Positions 36,166 to 45,197 of a stretch of 64,000 nucleotides of DNA are shown piece after piece. The stretch lies in NCBI RefSeq assembly GCF_036607905.1, contig NZ_CP144555.1, forward strand, positions 2,232,001 through 2,296,000, read 5' to 3'. The DNA comes from Streptomyces sp. SCSIO 75703. GTDB taxonomy: Bacteria > Actinomycetota > Actinomycetes > Streptomycetales > Streptomycetaceae. A program made the translations under genes and the position numbers. Numbering within the stretch: the stretch's first letter is position 1; each line of letters begins with the position of its first letter. Below the pieces are notes generated by a model that worked only from the letters and a program-made list of their open reading frames with translations, was not told where the DNA came from and did not search any database.

Positions 36166-37314
36166 GTGTCAGGACGGCTCCTGCGCCTGGTGTGCGCCGC
36201 GGCGGTGGCCGCCGGCACCGCCCTCGCGCCCCTGCCCGCCGCGGCCGGCCCCGCGCCCGCGCCGTCCGTGGCGGAGCTGCTGACGGATCTTCAGCGGCGC
36301 TACCGGGACGCCGAGAAGGCCACCGAGGAGTACAACGGCACCCGCGAGCTGCTGCGCCGCCGGCAGGCCGAGGTGCGGCGCCTGGACGCCGAACTCGCCC
36401 GCAGCCGCCGCAGCCTGAGCGACAGCCGCGGCGCGGCCGGCCGCCTCGCCCGCGAGCAGTACCGCGACAGCGGCACCGGCCTCTCCCCCTACCTCGGCCT
36501 GCTGCTCGCCCCCGACGCCCGCCGCGCCCTCGACCAGGGGCACGTCATCGGCCGGCTGGCGGCGCAGCGGGCCACGGCGGTGGGCCGGGTCGCCGGGGCC
36601 GAACGCAAGGCCGACGAGCTCGCCCGCCGGGCGCACCGGGCGCTGGCCGCCGAGGCCGCCCTCGCCGAACGGCAGAAGGAGCAGCGCGACGACGTACGGC
36701 GGCGGCTCGGCGCCGTCGAGGAACTCCTCGCCTCCCTCAGCGCCGGCCAGATCGCCGCGCTGGCCGCCCTGGAGGGCGCGGGCGAGCAGGCGTCCCAGGA
36801 ACGCTTCCTCGCCTCCGGAGCGCTCGGCACCGGCGGCGCGCCCTCGGCCGACGGCGCGCGGGCGGTGCGCTTCGCCGTGGACCAGCTCGGCAAGCCCTAC
36901 GAGTGGGGCGCCGAGGGCCCGGCCGCCTACGACTGCTCGGGGCTGACCGCGCGGGCCTGGCAGCGGGCGGGCACCCCGATCCCGCGGACCAGCCAGGAGC
37001 AGTGGGCCCGCCTGGCGCGCGTCCCGCTCGACGAGCTGCGCCCCGGGGACCTGGTCGTCTACTTCCCCGAGGCGACCCACGTGGCGCTCTACCTCGGCGA
37101 CGGCCTGGTGGTGCAGGCACCCCGGCCGGGCGCGCGGGTGAAGGTGTCGCCGATCGCGGCCAACCCGGTGCTGGGCGCCGTACGGCCCGATCCGGGGGCC
37201 CGGCCGCTGGCGGCGTACGCGCCGCCGGAGCTGCCCGCCGGCGCGGCGGACGGCTCCGACGAGGGGTACGGCTCCGCTCAGGCGCCGGCGGCCTCGGCGA
37301 CCTCCTTGAGGTAG
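36166..37314 (+). CDS. Secreted NlpC/P60 peptidoglycan endopeptidase with coiled coil
   Basis: A 382-residue wall hydrolase. A signal peptide (about 1-27, ending AAAG) precedes a long coiled coil (about 35-200, rich in Arg/Glu/Ala), then an NlpC/P60 domain with catalytic Cys in YDCSGLTARAWQ (about 255), His in THVALYLGD (about 305) and a following polar residue. This resembles RipA/RpfB-associated and SCO D,L-endopeptidases that cut stem peptides. GTG start with an almost perfect anti-SD match, GGAGGTGAT. Its 3' end overlaps the convergent flavoprotein gene by 37 bp. Confidence 0.9.
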   Translation: MSGRLLRLVCAAAVAAGTALAPLPAAAGPAPAPSVAELLTDLQRRYRDAEKATEEYNGTRELLRRRQAEVRRLDAELARSRRSLSDSRGAAGRLAREQYRDSGTGLSPYLGLLLAPDARRALDQGHVIGRLAAQRATAVGRVAGAERKADELARRAHRALAAEAALAERQKEQRDDVRRRLGAVEELLASLSAGQIAALAALEGAGEQASQERFLASGALGTGGAPSADGARAVRFAVDQLGKPYEWGAEGPAAYDCSGLTARAWQRAGTPIPRTSQEQWARLARVPLDELRPGDLVVYFPEATHVALYLGDGLVVQAPRPGARVKVSPIAANPVLGAVRPDPGARPLAAYAPPELPAGAADGSDEGYGSAQAPAASATSLR

Positions 37315-38540
37315 GCCGCGTTGCGGTCCGGGTCGAAGAAGAAGTTCTCCAGGTCGGACGGGTCGTCGAAGCAGTTGGCGAAGCGGTCCGCGATCACCTG
37401 GTGCTGCCCGGCGGCGCCGAGCAGTTCGAGGATGTGCGGGGGCGGCGGGGCCAGCATGGTGTTCGTCCACTTGGTGACGTGCCGGGCCGTCTCCCAGTAG
37501 CGGTCGAAGGCCTGCTGCATCCAGGTCTCGTCGAACGGCCGGTCGCCGTGCTCCAGGATCGAGGCGAGGTAGGAGGCGGCGCACTTGGAGGCGGAGTTGG
37601 AGCCCTGGCCGGTGATCGGGTCGTTGGCGACGACCACGTCGGCGACGCCGAGGACCGCTCCCCCGCCGGGCAGCCGTCCGATGGGCTGGCGCACGGTGGG
37701 GGCGTAGCGGCCGGCGAGCGTGCCGCCGGCGTCGGTCAGCTCGACCTTGGTGGCCCGCGCGTACTCCCAGGGGAGGAACCGCTCCATGAGTTCCAGGGTC
37801 AGGGAGAGGTGTTCCGCCGGGTCCTTGACGTCCTTGAAGGCGTCGAGCGGGCCGCCGGGTATCCCCTCCCAGAACAGGATGTCGGCGCGGCCGGAGGTGG
37901 TGACGGTCGGCATGATGAACATCTCGCCGACGCCGGGCACCAGGTTGCAGCGGACGGCCTCGGTGTCCGGGTGCTCCGGGCGCGGCTCCATCCCGTGCAC
38001 GTAGGCGACGGAGAGCGCGCGCTGGGGCGCGGAGTACGGGGAGCGGGAGGCGTCCCGGCCGAACATCTGGACCAGCTCGCCCTTGCCTGCGGCGATCAGG
38101 ACGAGGTCGTAGGCGCGGGAGAAGTAGTCGAGGTCGCCGACGGCCACGCCGTGGATGACCAGTTGGCCGCCGCGCTGGGCGAAGGTCTCCATCCAGCCGG
38201 CCATCTTGACCCGCTGGTCGACCGACTGGGCGAAGCCGTCGAGCAGTCCCAGCCAGTCGATGGCGCGCTGCGAGGGGCCCGGGTCGTGCGAGCCGGGCAC
38301 CGCCACCGAGATGCCGAGTCCGCGGATCTTCGGGGCCTGGGACTCCCAGAAGTTCAGCTGGAGATCGCGCTCGTGCTGGAGGGCGGTGTGGAACATGCAC
38401 TGCGTCGACATGACCCGGCCCGTGCGGATCTCGTCCGCCGTCCGGTTCGACATCAGGGTGACCTCGTACCCGTGCGACTGGAGGCCGAGGGCGAGTTGGA
38501 GGCCGGACTGTCCGGCCCCGACGACGAGTATCTTCCGCAT
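37278..38540 (-). CDS. Styrene-monooxygenase-like flavoprotein of the conservon
   Basis: A 420-residue FAD monooxygenase related to StyA/IndA (styrene/indole monooxygenases). The N-terminal Rossmann motif is ILVVGAGQSGLQLALGL. Later motifs include MSTQCMFHTALQHERDLQLNFW and NDPITGQGSNSASKCAASYL, close to the GD-type flavin motif. Such enzymes normally need a separate flavin reductase, none of which is nearby. It starts 15 bases after the GTPase gene of the conservon, so it is the operon's fifth gene. Many conservons carry a cytochrome P450 at that place. Convergent with the NlpC gene. Confidence 0.85.
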   Translation of the reverse strand: MRKILVVGAGQSGLQLALGLQSHGYEVTLMSNRTADEIRTGRVMSTQCMFHTALQHERDLQLNFWESQAPKIRGLGISVAVPGSHDPGPSQRAIDWLGLLDGFAQSVDQRVKMAGWMETFAQRGGQLVIHGVAVGDLDYFSRAYDLVLIAAGKGELVQMFGRDASRSPYSAPQRALSVAYVHGMEPRPEHPDTEAVRCNLVPGVGEMFIMPTVTTSGRADILFWEGIPGGPLDAFKDVKDPAEHLSLTLELMERFLPWEYARATKVELTDAGGTLAGRYAPTVRQPIGRLPGGGAVLGVADVVVANDPITGQGSNSASKCAASYLASILEHGDRPFDETWMQQAFDRYWETARHVTKWTNTMLAPPPPHILELLGAAGQHQVIADRFANCFDDPSDLENFFFDPDRNAAYLKEVAEAAGA

Positions 38541-38555
38541 GCGGGGTTACGTCTC

Positions 38556-39206
38556 CTACTCGGGTGTTTCGTCGAGCGCGTGGCCCACGAGGGACAGGAG
38601 GGTCTCGATGGCCGAGATCCGGCGGCGCGCATCCATGATCATGACAGGTATGTGGGCCGGGATCGTCAGGGCCTCACGGACGTCCTCCACCTCGTACACC
38701 TCGCTCCCGTCGAAGTGGTTGACCGCGACGACGTACGGCAGCCCGCAGCTCTCGAAGTAGTCGAGCGCGGGGAAGCAGTCCTTCAGGCGGCGGGTGTCGG
38801 CCATGACCACGGCGCCGATCGCGCCGCGCACCAGGTCGTCCCACATGAACCAGAAGCGCTGCTGCCCCGGGGTGCCGAACAGGTAGAGCACCAGGTCGTC
38901 GTCGAGCGTGATGCGGCCGAAGTCCATGGCCACGGTGGTGGTGAGCTTGCCCGGCGTGGCGGTGAGGTCGTCGGTCTCCTCGCTCGCCTGGGTCATCAGC
39001 GCCTCGGTCTGCAAAGGCGTGATCTCCGAGACGGCGGTGACCAGCGTGGTCTTGCCGACGCCGAACCCGCCCGCGATCACGATCTTGGTGGCGATCGGGG
39101 CGCGGGTGCGGTCGGTCTGCCAGGGTTGCACGGTCTCGTCGGGCTCGTCGGGCTCGACAAGCGAGGAGCCGCCGGAGCCGGCGACGTCAGAGACGACGGA
39201 GTCCAC
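38556..39206 (-). CDS. Conservon small GTPase (CvnD type)
   Basis: A 216-residue Ras-like/MglA-type GTPase of actinobacterial conservons. G1 is GGFGVGKTT, G3 is FGTPGQQRF (instead of DxxG), and G4 is NHFDG, a variant of NKxD. It is membrane-peripheral and is believed to relay the state of the CvnA kinase-like protein via CvnB/CvnC. The start chosen is the GTG of VDSVVSDVAG, overlapping the previous gene by 20 bases. The order A-B-C-D is complete here. Confidence 0.92.
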   Translation of the reverse strand: MDSVVSDVAGSGGSSLVEPDEPDETVQPWQTDRTRAPIATKIVIAGGFGVGKTTLVTAVSEITPLQTEALMTQASEETDDLTATPGKLTTTVAMDFGRITLDDDLVLYLFGTPGQQRFWFMWDDLVRGAIGAVVMADTRRLKDCFPALDYFESCGLPYVVAVNHFDGSEVYEVEDVREALTIPAHIPVMIMDARRRISAIETLLSLVGHALDETPE

Positions 39207-39648
39207 TGAGCACCCTTTCGAGCAGTGCGCGGTCCGGACGGCCGGTGCCGTGTCCGGTTCCCGTGCCGTACACACGGATCTTTCCCTGGTCCGCCAGGTC
39301 GCTGATGAGCACGCGGACCACGCCGAGCGGCATCTTCAGCAGCGCGGCGATCTCGGCCACCGTTCGCATCCGGCGGCACAGTTCGACGATGGCCCGCATC
39401 TCGGGCATGACCCGGGAGCTGAGCCCGCCGGCGCCGAGCGCGGCGGGGTCGCCCCCGGTCAGTTCCCTGCGCTCCTCGGCGGCTTCGAGCGCGGCGGTGC
39501 CCGCGGTGGCGCCGACGAACGTCTCGACGAGCAGGACGTGGCCGAAGCGGGTGCGGCCGCCGGTGAGCGAGTAGGGGCGGACGCGGGCGGGCTTGCGGTC
39601 CGCGCCCCGGGTGGGGAGCTGTTTCCGGTCCTTCGGCGCGCTGCTCAT
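39187..39648 (-). CDS. Conservon DUF742 protein (CvnC type)
   Basis: A 153-residue DUF742 protein. The conserved core RPYSLTGGRTRFGHVLLVETFV and the winged-helix-like segment TVAEIAALLKMPLGVVRVLISDLADQGKIRVY are visible. It is proposed to bridge the roadblock protein and the GTPase in conservons. ATG start overlapping the CvnB stop by ATGA. Ends inside the GTPase gene by 20 bases. Confidence 0.92.
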   Translation of the reverse strand: MSSAPKDRKQLPTRGADRKPARVRPYSLTGGRTRFGHVLLVETFVGATAGTAALEAAEERRELTGGDPAALGAGGLSSRVMPEMRAIVELCRRMRTVAEIAALLKMPLGVVRVLISDLADQGKIRVYGTGTGHGTGRPDRALLERVLSGLRRL

Positions 39649-40148
39649 CGGCCACTCCCGGTGGGCTCGGACTCCAGGGACTGGCGCAGCTCGCTGCGGA
39701 GTTCGGGCGTCAGGACGTGTCCGGCGCGGCCGACGAACAGGGCCATGTGGTACGCGATGACGCTCATGTCGCAGTCCGCGGCGCCGTGCACGCCGAGCAG
39801 CGAGCCGTCGCTGATGGACATGACGAACAGGCTGCCCTCCTCCATGGCGACCATGGTGTGTTTGACGTTGCCGTAGTCCATCAGCCGAGCGGCGCCGACG
39901 GTCAGGCTGCCCACGCCGGAGATGACGGTGGCCAGGTCGGCGGCGGAGCCCCGCGGGCCGCTGGGCTTTCCGGTCTCTTTGGTCCGGGCCGCCTCGTTGC
40001 GGTCCGGGTCGGAGGAGAGCAGCAGCAGGCCGTCGGAGGAGACGACCGCCACCGAGACGATGCCGGGCACCTCCTCCACGAGGTTGGTCAGCAGCCAGTG
40101 GAGATTGCGTGCCTCACTGCTCAGTCCGAAGGTACTGGGAGCGGTCAA
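39645..40148 (-). CDS. Conservon roadblock/LC7 protein (CvnB type)
   Basis: A 167-residue roadblock/LC7 (MglB-like) protein that probably acts as regulator or GAP-like partner of the GTPase. Signature: LHWLLTNLVEEVPGIVSVAVVSSDGLLLLSS and MVAMEEGSLFVMSISDGSLLGVHGA. It starts with TTG, within TTGA overlapping the CvnA stop, with GAGGAGG seven to eight bases upstream; no ATG/GTG fits the family N-terminus. Overlaps CvnC by ATGA. Confidence 0.9.
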   Translation of the reverse strand: MTAPSTFGLSSEARNLHWLLTNLVEEVPGIVSVAVVSSDGLLLLSSDPDRNEAARTKETGKPSGPRGSAADLATVISGVGSLTVGAARLMDYGNVKHTMVAMEEGSLFVMSISDGSLLGVHGAADCDMSVIAYHMALFVGRAGHVLTPELRSELRQSLESEPTGSGR

Positions 40149-43100
40149 CTGCTTGCCTCCTCGACAGGGCCCCCCATGGCTTCTTCGGTCGTCCCGTCCC
40201 GGGCGTCCGGCGCCCGGTTCTGGGCCGTCTCGTCCGCGATCTCGGCCTCGACGTCCCGCCGCCCGGCCTCCGCCCCCCGGCGGAAACCTCCCAGGCGGCG
40301 GCGGAGCGACTCGGCGTCCACGGACCCCGTGCGCGGCTTGGGGGCCGCCGCGGGTGCGCTGATCTTCGGGGTCCGCTTGGGGAGTCCCTTGTCGGTGACG
40401 GGATCGTCGTCCGGTTCCGTGCCCTCGTCCGGGGTGCGTTCGTGGGCGTCGGGGCCGATGGCGTAGGGGCCGTCGGGCCGGGAGCCGCGGGACTCGGGGG
40501 CGGAGGCCGCCGCGGTGCTCTCCCGGGTGGTGGTCTCGGTCTCGGGCGCCGGGGCCTGCGCCTGGACGGGCACGCGGGCGGGGACCGGTGCCTCCGTACG
40601 GGTGCGGGCGCCGTCCTCGGCGGACGCGGTCCCGTCGGGCGCGGTGGCGGTGGCGGCCGGGGGCCGCTCCGGGTCGTGCCCGCGGGCGGGTCCGCCGTCC
40701 GCGTCCGCGACGCCGGCCTCGCGGGCGGCGCGCTCGGGGACCGCGAGGCCGACGGCGTCGCCCCCGTGGGCGTCGTCCTCGGGGGCGTCCTCCTCCCGGG
40801 GGGCCCGCGCGGCCGGGGCGGGCTCGTCGTCGGGCGCCGGGGAGGGCGCGGGGAGCAGGAGCGCCATCGTCGTGTCGTCGGGGAGGTCCCGGGCGGCGGG
40901 GGCCTCGGGGGCGTCCGCCGGGGCGGGGTCCCCCGCAGCCGGGGCCTCGGGCTCCGGGCCCCCGGCGAGGTCCGCGGCGGCGGCCTCGGCCGGGGCGTCC
41001 GCGGCGGCGGTGTCCGCCCCGGTGCCGGCTGCCTCCGCCTCCGCGCGGCGCACCGCGCGCTCCGCCGAGGCGACCAGCGGGTCGGCGTCCGACTCGGCGC
41101 GGCCGTGCAGGACGTTGGAGTTGGCCTCGGCGTCGGCGCCCGGCAGGGAGACGGTGGAGCCGTCGGCCGGGGGCGCGGCGGACGGGGCGACGGCGGCGGG
41201 GGGCGACGGCGCGAGCAGCGCCTCCGGCAGGACCACGACGGAGGCGACGCCGCCCTGCTTCTGCTCCCGCAGCCGCACCCGCGCGCCGTGCCGGTGGGCG
41301 AGCCGGGCCACCACGTACAGGCCGAGGCCGAGACCGTCCTCGCCCTCCTGGTCGTACGGCGCCTCCGGGTCGAAGTCGGTCAGCCGGCCGTTGAGGCGCT
41401 GGAGCCGCTCGGCGGTCATGCCGATGCCCTCGTCCTGGACGGAGAGCATCACCTCGCCGTTCTCCAGCAGCCAGCCGGAGACCTCCACCGGCAGGTCCGG
41501 CGGGGAGAAGGAGGTGGCGTTCTCCATCAGTTCGGCGAGCAGGTGCGAGAGGTCGTCGGCGGCGAAGCCGGCCACGTGCGCGTGCGGCGGCAGCGCGGCG
41601 ATGCGGACCCGCTCGTACCGCTCGATCTCGCTGACCGCGGCGCGGACGACGTCGACCAGCGGCACCGGTCCGGCGCTGTGCTGGACGTGCTCGGTGCCGG
41701 CCAGCACGAGCAGGTTCTCGCTGTGCCGGCGCATGACCGTGGCGAAGTGGTCGAGCTTGAAGAGGGTGGCGAGCCGTTCCGGGTCCTGCTCGCGCTCCTC
41801 CAGGGACTCGATGACGGCGAGCTGACGCTCCACCAGGCCGAGGGTGCGCAGGGCGAGGTTGACGAAGGTGCCGCCGATGCTCTTGCGCACGACGTCCAGC
41901 CGGGCGGCGGCCTCGTCGAGTTCGGCGCGCAGTTCCTCGCGGGCGTCGGCCATCTTCTGCCGCTGGCCGACCAGGTGCTTGCGGTCGGCCTCCAGGGTGG
42001 TGACCCGCTCGGCGAGCGCGGCGGCCTGCGCGTGCAGGGCGTTGACGGAGCGCACGGCCTGGGCGAACTCGTCGTTGCGGCCGGTGAAGGCGATGGGCTC
42101 CTGGGCGGCCGGGTCCTCGGCCTCGGCGAGCCGGGCCGAGCCGCGGCGCAGCACCGACAGCGGCCGGGTCAGGGAGCGGGCCAGCGCGGTGGTGATGCCG
42201 ACGGCGAGCAGGACGACGGCGCCGAGGGCGGCGATGCGGATCTCCAGCGCGGTGACGTCGTCGTCGCGGAGGTTCTCCAGGGCGGTGGTGCGCCGCTCGT
42301 AGAGGGCGGACTCGGCGCCGCGCATGGCGTCGATGCGGGCGGAGAGCGCGGCGTCCAGCTTCTTGACGTCGGTGGCGAGGTCCTCGTCGGACAGGGACGG
42401 CTCGTCGGTGAGCGCGGCGAGGTACTTCTCGGCGGCGTTGACCTCGGGGCCGGAGACCGTGGTGTCGTAGCCGTCCCGGGCCTGTTTGGCGGCCCGCTCG
42501 CGGAACCCGGCGAGAGCGGCGTCGGAGGCGACCCGGGTCCGCTGGGCGGCGGCGGTGAGCGCGTCGCGCCGCTCGGTGTCGGCGTCGGTGGAGCCGACGG
42601 ACTGCACGGGCAGCCCGGTGACCGGGTCGATGACGGTGCGGGTGGTGCTCGGCACGCCGAAGGCGGCGAGGAGCAGCCCGCGGGTGGCGGCGGCCTGCTG
42701 GACGGCGGTGTCCAGCTCGGCGAGCGCGTAGGCGCCGGAGCCCGCGCGGGGCGGCGACTGCTCGGCCAGTTCCTCGGCGAGGGCGTGGAGTTCGCCGATC
42801 GCCTCGGTGTACGCCTCGTGCGCCTCCAGCGCGGTGCTCTTGCCGGTGAGGGCGGAGCGGCGCAGGGCGGCGACGGCGTCCAGGTCCTCGCGCAGGGCGG
42901 CGGGGGTGCCGCCGTCGGCGCGCAGCTCCTCGACCTGCCGGTCGACGCGGGCGCCGCGCTGTTCGGAGGGGGCCTTGGACTTGGGGCGGCCGGCCGCGAT
43001 GTAGGGGGTGACCTCGTCGCGTTCGTCGGCCAGGGCGTGGGCGAGGGCCAGGGCGCTCTGGGTCCGCTCGGCGAGCGTCACCAGTTCCTGGGCCTCGTGC

Positions 43101-43321
43101 AGTTGCGCCGAGGCGGCGATCACCGAGGGCGCCCCCGCGCCGGCCACGGCCGCGGCGACGACCGCCACGGCGACGATGAGGCGGTTGCGCACGCGGGTGG
43201 GCCGGCCCTTGCCGACGGGGGCCGCCGGGGGGGTGGTGCCGGGGGCCGGTTCCGCGTTCTCCGCGGGAGCCGTCTGCTTGCCTGTACGACGAGGCCGCGT
43301 CTTCTGCACCGGTGCTCGCAT
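40145..43321 (-). CDS. Conservon sensor histidine-kinase-like protein (CvnA type, NIT domain)
   Basis: A 1058-residue membrane protein. TM1 at about 47-70, an extracytoplasmic NIT (nitrate/nitrite-sensing-like) domain (about 80-350), TM2 near 365-385, HAMP, and a dimerisation segment LDHFATVMRRHSENLLVLAG. The HATPase has N-box LLAELMENATSFSPP, DEGIGM and GLGLGLYVVARLAHRHG (about 600-690). A roughly 360-residue disordered Ala/Glu/Pro-rich tail follows. Phosphotransfer activity of conservon kinases is unproven. The ATG (MRAPVQKTR) is chosen; in-frame sequence upstream is low complexity. First gene of a fully overlapping cvnABCD operon. Confidence 0.9.
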   Translation of the reverse strand: MRAPVQKTRPRRTGKQTAPAENAEPAPGTTPPAAPVGKGRPTRVRNRLIVAVAVVAAAVAGAGAPSVIAASAQLHEAQELVTLAERTQSALALAHALADERDEVTPYIAAGRPKSKAPSEQRGARVDRQVEELRADGGTPAALREDLDAVAALRRSALTGKSTALEAHEAYTEAIGELHALAEELAEQSPPRAGSGAYALAELDTAVQQAAATRGLLLAAFGVPSTTRTVIDPVTGLPVQSVGSTDADTERRDALTAAAQRTRVASDAALAGFRERAAKQARDGYDTTVSGPEVNAAEKYLAALTDEPSLSDEDLATDVKKLDAALSARIDAMRGAESALYERRTTALENLRDDDVTALEIRIAALGAVVLLAVGITTALARSLTRPLSVLRRGSARLAEAEDPAAQEPIAFTGRNDEFAQAVRSVNALHAQAAALAERVTTLEADRKHLVGQRQKMADAREELRAELDEAAARLDVVRKSIGGTFVNLALRTLGLVERQLAVIESLEEREQDPERLATLFKLDHFATVMRRHSENLLVLAGTEHVQHSAGPVPLVDVVRAAVSEIERYERVRIAALPPHAHVAGFAADDLSHLLAELMENATSFSPPDLPVEVSGWLLENGEVMLSVQDEGIGMTAERLQRLNGRLTDFDPEAPYDQEGEDGLGLGLYVVARLAHRHGARVRLREQKQGGVASVVVLPEALLAPSPPAAVAPSAAPPADGSTVSLPGADAEANSNVLHGRAESDADPLVASAERAVRRAEAEAAGTGADTAAADAPAEAAAADLAGGPEPEAPAAGDPAPADAPEAPAARDLPDDTTMALLLPAPSPAPDDEPAPAARAPREEDAPEDDAHGGDAVGLAVPERAAREAGVADADGGPARGHDPERPPAATATAPDGTASAEDGARTRTEAPVPARVPVQAQAPAPETETTTRESTAAASAPESRGSRPDGPYAIGPDAHERTPDEGTEPDDDPVTDKGLPKRTPKISAPAAAPKPRTGSVDAESLRRRLGGFRRGAEAGRRDVEAEIADETAQNRAPDARDGTTEEAMGGPVEEASS

Positions 43322-43762
43322 TCCTGACTCGTGTACCCGTGGGCCCGGGTGGCGCTCCGTCAACTGGCCGGCCGGCGCGTGCACCCTCTCCCCAGCTCTG
43401 GGCCGCTCCCCCGCCGCCGACCGGGCGTCGGGCGGGGGGACCGGGTGAGCAGGGCAGGCCCCCCACCGGTTCCCGACCCTCCCAGCGCGGGTGGGCGGTG
43501 GGCGCGCATCACCTGACCCGCCACCCGAAGGAGTGAACCCCGGAGGGGAGTTGGGGGGCAAGTTCCCGTGGCTCGTGCGACCGTACCGCTCCGTGAGCCG
43601 GTTGGACGTCTGCGGCGGGCGGTGGCACTATGTGCCGCCACCGGTCCGCGGGGGCGCGGCAATCCGCCCCAAAACCGGCGGTACGCCCGCGTGTCCGGGT
43701 CGGTCGCGGGCCGGATGCCGGCCTTTCGCCGACTCTGTGAAGGGGTCGTGCAGACTGGCCGG
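43322..43762. promoter_or_regulatory. Divergent region between the conservon and the PP2C-like gene
   Basis: No gene is supported. It must contain promoters for both directions. On the plus strand TTGGAC (43602-43607) and CACTAT (43626-43631), with an 18-base spacer, are a candidate for the PP2C gene. No clear promoter for cvnA is seen. Confidence 0.4.
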
Positions 43763-44548
43763 ATGCGCACGGAAATCGTCTCCGAACCCGGCCTCCCCGA
43801 CCGCCCCAACGAGGACTTCGCCAGTGTCGGGCTACCGGCCTCGGGACAGGGTGGCGCGCTCGTCGTGCTGGACGGCGTGACACCGCCGCGGACCGGGACG
43901 GGGTGTCTGCACAGCGTGCCCTGGTTCACCGCGCGCCTCGGCGGCGCGCTGACCGAACTGACCGTTTCACTCCCGGATGTTCCCCTCGCCGGCGTCCTGA
44001 CCCGCGCCCTCGCTCGTACCTCGGCCGCGCACGCGGAAACCTGTGACCTTTCTCACCCCCGCACGCCACAGGCCACCGTGGTCCTGGCCCGCTGGTCGGC
44101 GGCGGCGGTGGAATACCTGGTGCTCTCGGACTCCGCGCTGCTGGTCGAGGCACCGGACGGCACCGTCACGGCGCTGCTCGACGACCGGCTGGAGCGGCTG
44201 CCGCCGGGCGCGCTGGCCTCGGAGGCGGTGGCGGACGGCACCTACCGCAACAAGGAGGGCGGCTTCTTCACGGCCGCGGCCGATCCGTCGGTGGCCCGGC
44301 GGGCGGTGGCGGGGGTGCTGCGCCGCTCCGACGTACGGGCGCTGGTGGCGCTGACGGACGGGGCGACGCGGTGGGTGGAGACCTTCCGCGAGGGCGACTG
44401 GCCGGACTGCCTCGCGGTGGTGCGCGAGGAGGGCGCGCGGGCCCTGGTCGACCGGGTCCGCTGGCTCGAACGCGCCGACACCGGCCGCAGGTTCCTCGGC
44501 CGCGCCAAGCGGCACGACGACGCGACGGTCGTCTACGCGGAGCTGTGA
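43763..44548 (+). CDS. PP2C-like protein phosphatase
   Basis: A 261-residue protein with the order of motifs of metal-dependent PP2C phosphatases: NEDFASV (metal Asp), VVLDGVTPP (second Asp-Gly), YLVLSDSALLV (the GDSR-like strand), ALTDGATRWVE (metal Asp) and the final HDDATVVYAEL. All Asp ligands are present, but the usual DGxGG is DGVTP, so it is a divergent member. Soluble, no signal. It faces away from the conservon kinase gene across a shared promoter region. Probably dephosphorylates Ser/Thr proteins. Confidence 0.75.
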   Translation: MRTEIVSEPGLPDRPNEDFASVGLPASGQGGALVVLDGVTPPRTGTGCLHSVPWFTARLGGALTELTVSLPDVPLAGVLTRALARTSAAHAETCDLSHPRTPQATVVLARWSAAAVEYLVLSDSALLVEAPDGTVTALLDDRLERLPPGALASEAVADGTYRNKEGGFFTAAADPSVARRAVAGVLRRSDVRALVALTDGATRWVETFREGDWPDCLAVVREEGARALVDRVRWLERADTGRRFLGRAKRHDDATVVYAEL

Positions 44549-44564
44549 GCGCGCGTCCGGCGGG

Positions 44565-45104
44565 TCAGCGGCCCACGCTGCGGTTGAGTTCGTGGAGCAG
44601 GCGGGCCAGCTCCGTGACCTCGCCCGGGTCCCAGTCGGCGAGCCGGCGGGCGTAGCGGGCGCGGCGGGCCTCGCGCACCCGGCCGACCCGGTCCCGGCCC
44701 TCGGGGGTGAGCGTGACGAGCCAGGCGCGGCCGTCGGCGGGGTCGGGTTCGCGGGCGACGAGCCCCAGCTCCTCCAACGCCCGGAGCTGGCGCGACATGG
44801 TCGCTTTGCCGACGCCGATGTACCCGGCCAGTTCGGTGGCGCGCTGGCCCCCGCACTCGCCGAGCCGGACCAGCAGTCCGTACGCCGAGGGCTCCAGGTC
44901 GGGGTGGACCTCCCGGGCCATCTCCCCCTGGCTGGCCCGCGCCCGGCGCAGCAGCAGCGTCAACTCCCGTTCCAGCGAGAGGAATCCGGGCTGGTCCACA
45001 CCACTCGCGGGCCCCTCGGCCCCGGCACCGCGGTCCTCGCCGTTTCCCACTTCGCGCACGTCAGTCCCCTGCCTCGTTTTCCCGGTGCGGAAACTTTCCG
45101 CCAT
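44565..45104 (-). CDS. MarR-family transcriptional regulator
   Basis: A 179-residue winged-helix regulator. A variable N-terminus (about 1-40) precedes the domain: LERELTLLLRRARASQGEMAREVHPDLEPSAYGLLVRL, the recognition region RATELAGYIGVGKATMSRQLRALEELGLVAREPDPADGRAWLVTLTPEG, and dimerisation helices at both ends. A GTG (VREVG) further in may be the true start. It is convergent with the PP2C gene, with 16 bases between stops. A perfect CTACG-TG-CGTAG palindrome lies 82 bases upstream of its start. Confidence 0.9.
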   Translation of the reverse strand: MAESFRTGKTRQGTDVREVGNGEDRGAGAEGPASGVDQPGFLSLERELTLLLRRARASQGEMAREVHPDLEPSAYGLLVRLGECGGQRATELAGYIGVGKATMSRQLRALEELGLVAREPDPADGRAWLVTLTPEGRDRVGRVREARRARYARRLADWDPGEVTELARLLHELNRSVGR

Positions 45105-45185
45105 CGCCGGCCATCGCCGCAGCTCGGCAAGTATTTCGCAGGCTTAGACCATCGGCAGCCGCGAGCACCCCTTCCCCCCGCCGTT

Positions 45186-45197
45186 CTACGTGCGTAG
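45186..45197. promoter_or_regulatory. Palindrome, candidate MarR operator
   Basis: CTACGTGCGTAG: 5-bp arms around TG, in the region between the divergent marR and lysozyme genes. Position and symmetry suit a MarR-type binding site controlling one or both genes. Confidence 0.4.
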
